Positions 60,287 to 64,000 of a stretch of 64,000 nucleotides of DNA are shown here, in pieces (the stretch's first letter is position 1; each line of letters opens with the position of its first letter). This DNA is from Leptotrichia sp. oral taxon 218 (GTDB lineage: Bacteria; Fusobacteriota; Fusobacteriia; Fusobacteriales; Leptotrichiaceae): NCBI RefSeq assembly GCF_018128225.1, contig NZ_CP072377.1:248001-312000 (forward strand), read 5' to 3'. The notes below the pieces were generated by a model that was not told the DNA's origin, searched no databases, and saw nothing but the letters and a program-made list of their open reading frames with translations. Made by a program: the position numbers and the translations under genes.

Positions 60287-61957
60287 ATGTCTATCATTGG
60301 AGATTTAAATGAAGAAACAGAAACAGAAAAAGAAGCAGAAGAAATAAAAAGAAAAATTGCAGAAATTGAAAGTTTGAATACTACAGAAGAAAATAAAAAA
60401 AAGTTAAAAGAGTATGTAATAGGTTACTCTAAAGATAAAAAAACAGATGAGGCGTATTATAAAAGAGTAAAAGACTGTCTTAATTACGCTGAAAAACTTG
60501 ATTGGAAAAAAAATTTAAAAAAAGAAAAAATAAATATTTCTAAAATACGGGAATTTCTAAATAAAAGTCATTACGGAATGGAAAAAGTGAAAGAAACTAT
60601 TTTAGAAAATTTGGCATTGCGACATTACATGGGAAAATCTAATAAAAAAATACCGATTATAATCTGTTTAGCTGGTTCTGCTGGAGTCGGGAAAACTTCG
60701 ATTGTTGAAGCAATTGCCAAAGGTCTGGGGAAAAAATTTGAGAAAGTTTCTTTGAGTGGTATAAGTACAGCATTTGAATTAACAGGTCTTACAAAAAGTT
60801 ATTCTGGATCAGCTCCTGGAAGAATTATAAAAACTTTGGCTAAGTGTGGTTGTGATGATCCTTTGATTTTGTTAGATGAAATTGATAAAACTAATAAAAA
60901 AAATGGAGATGGAGATATTGAAGGAGTTTTGCTTGAAATTTTAGATCCAGATCAAAATAAAAGGTTTAGAGATGAATTTTTAGAACTTGAATATGATTTG
61001 TCAAATGTAATGTTTGTTGCGACAGCAAACGATTTAAGTAGAATTTCAGCGCCATTAAAAAGCCGTATGGAAATTATTTGTTTGGAAGATTACAATTTAA
61101 ATCAAAAAGTTGAAATTGCAAAAAAATATTTAGTTCCTAGTATAAATAAGAATATTGGTTCAAAATTATCTTTTAGCGACGATATTTTGAGATATGTGAT
61201 ACAAAATTATACAAATGAAGCTGGAGTCAGAAAATTAAAGACAATTTTGTTGAAAATTTATGGAAAAATTGCAAAAGATGCGATGGAAAAGAAAAAAATA
61301 CCAGAAATAACATTAAAAAATATTGACTCATTCATTAGTGCTGATAAAATACCAGAAATTTCTCTAAAATTAGACACAAAAGAAGAAAAAATTGGAAAAG
61401 TACTAGGAATGGGTGTAACTCCACTTGGAGGAAAAATTTTACCAATTCAAACGGCTATTATGCCAGGAAATGGAAAAATTATAGTAACAGGAAATCTTTC
61501 GGAAGTAATGAAAGAAGGCATAAATGTGGCAGTCACATATTTGCGAACAAAAACTGAAGAGTTTCACTTAAAAAATCCTAATTTTTACAAGGAAAACGAC
61601 ATACATGTCCATTTTAGTGAAAATGCTATTCCAAAAGACGGTCCTTCTGCTGGAATTACCATTGTGACATCAATACTTTCAGCATTAAATAAAGTTAAGA
61701 TAAAGCAAGATGTAGCTTTTACAGGAGAAATTACAATTCTGGGAGAAGTGTTGCCAGTGGGTGGAGTTGACCAGAAAATTGAAGGTGCATATAAATTGGG
61801 AATAAAAAAATTTTTTATTCCAAAAGAAAACGAAAATTATATAAAAAAATTGGATAAAAATATTTTAGACAAAATAAAAATAGAACTTGTAGACGATTAT
61901 GAACAAATCTATTCAAAACTTTTTATGTCAGAAGAAAATAAAAAAAGAATATTTTAA
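60287..61957 (+). CDS. lon: Short Lon-type ATP-dependent protease lacking the N domain
   Basis: A 556-residue protein from ATG 60287, seven bases after CAGGAGTG. It lacks the roughly 200-residue LonN substrate-binding domain; the first 90 residues are a charged helix corresponding to the Lon linker. The AAA+ module has SHYGMEKVKETILENLALR, Walker A LAGSAGVGKTS near 129, the Lon pore region TKSYSGSAPGRIIK, Walker B LILLDEIDK and VMFVATANDLSRISAPLKSRME. The protease domain holds the Ser-Lys dyad: Ser near 454 in PKDGPSAGIT and Lys near 497 in GVDQKIEGAYKLGIKKFFIP. Divergent from the XRE gene. Confidence 0.9.
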   Translation: MSIIGDLNEETETEKEAEEIKRKIAEIESLNTTEENKKKLKEYVIGYSKDKKTDEAYYKRVKDCLNYAEKLDWKKNLKKEKINISKIREFLNKSHYGMEKVKETILENLALRHYMGKSNKKIPIIICLAGSAGVGKTSIVEAIAKGLGKKFEKVSLSGISTAFELTGLTKSYSGSAPGRIIKTLAKCGCDDPLILLDEIDKTNKKNGDGDIEGVLLEILDPDQNKRFRDEFLELEYDLSNVMFVATANDLSRISAPLKSRMEIICLEDYNLNQKVEIAKKYLVPSINKNIGSKLSFSDDILRYVIQNYTNEAGVRKLKTILLKIYGKIAKDAMEKKKIPEITLKNIDSFISADKIPEISLKLDTKEEKIGKVLGMGVTPLGGKILPIQTAIMPGNGKIIVTGNLSEVMKEGINVAVTYLRTKTEEFHLKNPNFYKENDIHVHFSENAIPKDGPSAGITIVTSILSALNKVKIKQDVAFTGEITILGEVLPVGGVDQKIEGAYKLGIKKFFIPKENENYIKKLDKNILDKIKIELVDDYEQIYSKLFMSEENKKRIF

Positions 61958-61970
61958 ATAATTTTATAAA

Positions 61971-61997
61971 AAAAATCAGCTTTGTGCTGGTTTTTTA
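61971..61997 (+). terminator. Terminator of lon
   Basis: AAAAATCAGC-TTTGT-GCTGGTTTTTT: a short GC stem extended by A-T pairs with a following T run, about 14 bases after the stop codon. Confidence 0.75.
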
Positions 61998-62013
61998 TTT
62001 TTTTAAAAGTACT

Positions 62014-62058
62014 TTGTTAATCAAAGTAAAATTATCTTTAATATATTTGTATATACAA
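62014..62058 (+). promoter_or_regulatory. Promoter and palindrome of cysDN
   Basis: TTGTTA at 62014-62019, a 17-base spacer and TTTAAT at 62037-62042; the palindrome TTGTATATACAA follows at 62047-62058. The -35 surroundings (ACTTTG-TT-AATCA) match those of the sulfite reductase promoter (ACTTTG-AC-AATCA at 42405-42417). Confidence 0.7.
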
Positions 62059-62185
62059 TTGATTGTGAAAATATTATATGAGATAATAAATTATAAAAAT
62101 AAAAACAAAAATTATTTATTTATAATAAATAAAAAAGAAAAAGAAAAAAAGAAAATAAAAAAAATAAAGAAAAGGAGAGTAAAAT

Positions 62186-63088
62186 ATGAAAGAATTATCT
62201 CATTTAGATGAATTAGAAGCAGAAGCGATATATATCATAAGAGAAGTAGCAGCGGAATGTGAAAATCCAGTTATGCTTTACTCAATTGGAAAAGACAGTT
62301 CTGTTATGCTGCATTTGGCGATGAAGGCATTTTATCCAGAAAAACCGCCATTTCCGTTTTTACATGTGAACACGACTTGGAAATTTCGAGAGATGATAGA
62401 ATTTAGAGATAGAAGAGCGAAAGAATTGGGGATTGAGATGCTTGAATACATTAATCCTGAAGGAGTTGAAAAAAATATCAATCCTTTTGACCACGGTTCG
62501 TCTTTTACGGACATAATGAAAACACAGGCGTTAAAACAGGCACTTAATAAATATGGATTTACTGCCGCATTTGGTGGTGGAAGAAGAGATGAAGAAAAAA
62601 GTCGTGCAAAAGAGAGAATTTTTTCATTTAGAAATTCAAATCAGGCTTGGGATCCAAAAAATCAAAGACCTGAGATGTGGAAACTTTATAATACGGAAAT
62701 AAATAAAGGGGAAAGTATCCGTGTTTTTCCAATTTCAAATTGGACTGAAAAAGATATTTGGGAATACATAAAAAGAGAAAATATACCAATAGTTTCGCTT
62801 TATTCAGCAAAGGAAAGACCTGTTGTAAAAAGAGGATCAAATTTAATTATGGTGGATGACGAGCGAATGAGATTAAATGACGGAGAAGTTCCTGAAATGA
62901 AAATGGTGAGATTTAGAACGCTTGGAGATTACCCGCTTTCAGGTGCTGTTGAATCAAATGCCGTAACTTTGGAAGAAATAATAGATGAAACATTAAGTTC
63001 GGTAGAATCAGAGCGTACAAGCCGTGTCATTGACAGCGATAACGGTGCTGGAAGTATGGAAAAAAGAAAAAGAGAGGGGTATTTTTAA
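62186..63088 (+). CDS. cysD: Sulfate adenylyltransferase subunit 2
   Basis: A 300-residue protein from ATG 62186 after AAAGGAGAG. It belongs to the PAPS-reductase/ATP-sulfurylase N-type PP-loop family: [21 protein letters not shown] near residue 32 is the PP-loop, then [50 protein letters not shown] and [15 protein letters not shown]. It catalyses ATP plus sulfate to APS with CysN as GTPase partner. Its stop overlaps the cysN start (TAATG). APS made here would be used by AprAB encoded at 45375-47382. Confidence 0.96.
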   Translation: MKELSHLDELEAEAIYIIREVAAECENPVMLYSIGKDSSVMLHLAMKAFYPEKPPFPFLHVNTTWKFREMIEFRDRRAKELGIEMLEYINPEGVEKNINPFDHGSSFTDIMKTQALKQALNKYGFTAAFGGGRRDEEKSRAKERIFSFRNSNQAWDPKNQRPEMWKLYNTEINKGESIRVFPISNWTEKDIWEYIKRENIPIVSLYSAKERPVVKRGSNLIMVDDERMRLNDGEVPEMKMVRFRTLGDYPLSGAVESNAVTLEEIIDETLSSVESERTSRVIDSDNGAGSMEKRKREGYF

Positions 63089-64000
63089 TGGCAAAATTAT
63101 TAAAATTTATAACTTGCGGAAGTGTGGATGACGGGAAGTCCACTTTAATTGGAAATATTTTATACAACTCCAAATTACTTTATGCGGATCAGGAAGAAGC
63201 GCTTATTTTAGATAGTAAAGTTGGTTCAAGAGGCGGTGCAATTGATTATTCATTGCTTTTAGATGGACTTATTGCAGAAAGAGAGCAAGGGATAACGATA
63301 GATGTGGCATATCGTTATTTTACAACAGACAAGAGAAGTTTTATCGTGGCAGACACTCCTGGTCATGAGGAATATACTAGAAATATGGCTGTTGGAGCAT
63401 CTTTTGCACAAGTTGCAATTTTACTTTTAGATGTCACAAAAGGAGTTTTAATTCAAACTAGAAGACACGCAAGAATTTGTTCTTTAGTTGGAATTAAATA
63501 TTTTGTTTTTGCGGTAAATAAAATGGATTTGGCAAATTATAGCAAAGAAAAGTTTGACGAAATTGTGGCGCAGATTGATGAACTTGCAAGAGAGCTTAAT
63601 TTAGAAAATATTAAAATTATACCTGTGAGTGCAACTGAAGGGGATAATGTTACAACAAAATCCAAAAATATGGAATGGTACAAAGGTGAGAGTGTTCTTG
63701 AATATTTGGAAACAGTCGATGTTACAAGTGAAGATAAAGATTTATCTTTTTATGTGCCAATTCAAAGAGTTTGTCGACCGAATCATGAATTTAGAGGATT
63801 TCAAGGGCAAATTGAGAGCGGTGAAGTGAAAGTTGGACAAACTGTAACTGTGCTGCCAAGTAATGAAACTGCCGTTGTAAAATCAATTTTAAATGGAGAT
63901 AAAATCGTAGATAGCGCTTTTGTAGGACAAGCGGTAACTATTCAGCTGGATAGGGAAGTGGATGTGAGCCGTGGTTCGGTTATAACTGACAATAATGAAC
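63088..64000 (+). CDS. cysN: Sulfate adenylyltransferase subunit 1 (GTPase), 5' part
   Basis: Starts at ATG 63088 (AGAGGGG upstream) and runs off the right edge at 64000 without a stop, giving 304 residues. It is an EF-Tu-like translation-factor GTPase: P-loop CGSVDDGKST, ID-x-A-Y-R-Y-F-x-T effector region (GITIDVAYRYF), G3 VADTPGHEEYTRNM, G4 FAVNKMDLANYS and a beta-barrel domain 2 starting DLSFYVPIQRVCRPNHEFRGFQGQIESG. It powers APS formation by CysD. No fused CysC kinase domain can be seen because the C-terminus is outside the window. Confidence 0.95.
   Translation, partial: MAKLLKFITCGSVDDGKSTLIGNILYNSKLLYADQEEALILDSKVGSRGGAIDYSLLLDGLIAEREQGITIDVAYRYFTTDKRSFIVADTPGHEEYTRNMAVGASFAQVAILLLDVTKGVLIQTRRHARICSLVGIKYFVFAVNKMDLANYSKEKFDEIVAQIDELARELNLENIKIIPVSATEGDNVTTKSKNMEWYKGESVLEYLETVDVTSEDKDLSFYVPIQRVCRPNHEFRGFQGQIESGEVKVGQTVTVLPSNETAVVKSILNGDKIVDSAFVGQAVTIQLDREVDVSRGSVITDNNE

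Noticed and set aside
61984-62211. 75-residue plus-strand frame before cysD
   Set aside because: It is made of promoter sequence and an A-ladder translated as Lys/Ile/Asn, has no ribosome site and overlaps the cysD start.

Overview
The window is very AT-rich and looks like a chromosome segment of a Fusobacteriota member, most plausibly Leptotrichiaceae. This is inferred from a Gram-positive-type replicative polymerase (PolC) in the same genome as a coiled-coil-anchored beta-barrel outer membrane porin, from extended -10 promoters, from strong A-rich coding and from the metabolic gene set. The genus is my inference; no 16S rRNA or other marker RNA lies in the window. I found no tRNA, rRNA or CRISPR array.

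Layout: 1-2129 ECF cobalt transporter cbiMNQO. 2224-5773 a DUF2207 membrane protein gene split by IStron 1. 6413-11104 a DtxR-type repressor and a Mn/Fe-type ABC transporter. 11122-13924 an EamA/DMT permease gene split by IStron 2. 14124-18737 mixed envelope genes and a decayed bacteriocin locus. 18864-26884 scattered cobalamin genes (cbiL, cbiF, PduO-type adenosyltransferase), guaA and comM. 27027-30715 a coiled-coil protein and a minus-strand TPR-DUF4037-DUF4125 operon. 30851-40154 polC, ppc and a LamB-like porin. 40363-42391 ktrBA. 42553-47382 sulfite reductase, a CysA-like ATPase and AprA/AprB; its partner operon cysDN is at 62186-64000. Between the two sulfur operons sit a phospho-signalling operon (47902-58606: coiled-coil protein, Zn-ribbon/FHA protein, NrdG-like radical SAM protein, ClpB-like AAA+ ATPase split by IStron 3, PP2C phosphatase, membrane Ser/Thr kinase) and a divergent XRE regulator/short Lon pair.

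The main result is three IStrons (group I intron fused to an IS605-type tnpB element). Each begins with TAAA right after a T-rich pentamer (TTGAT, TTTAT, TTTAT) and ends in GGTTCAG. Removing exactly the element restores an uninterrupted reading frame in all three hosts (589, 301 and 611 aa), and all three are in the sense orientation needed for splicing. The intron internal guide sequence co-varies with the target: GTCAG in the element at TTGAT, GTAAG in the two at TTTAT. Intron specificity and transposon target specificity therefore look coupled. None carries tnpA, so movement would need a transposase in trans.

Other points: a shared palindrome TTGTATATACAA lies just downstream of the promoters of both sulfur-assimilation operons and suggests one regulon. 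Five or six genes, including essential polC, are broken by single-base deletions next to A residues, which points to consensus error or A-tract slippage rather than true gene loss. The FHA/radical SAM/AAA+/PP2C/kinase operon is the best candidate for a poorly described multi-protein system, and its ATPase depends on ribozyme splicing.
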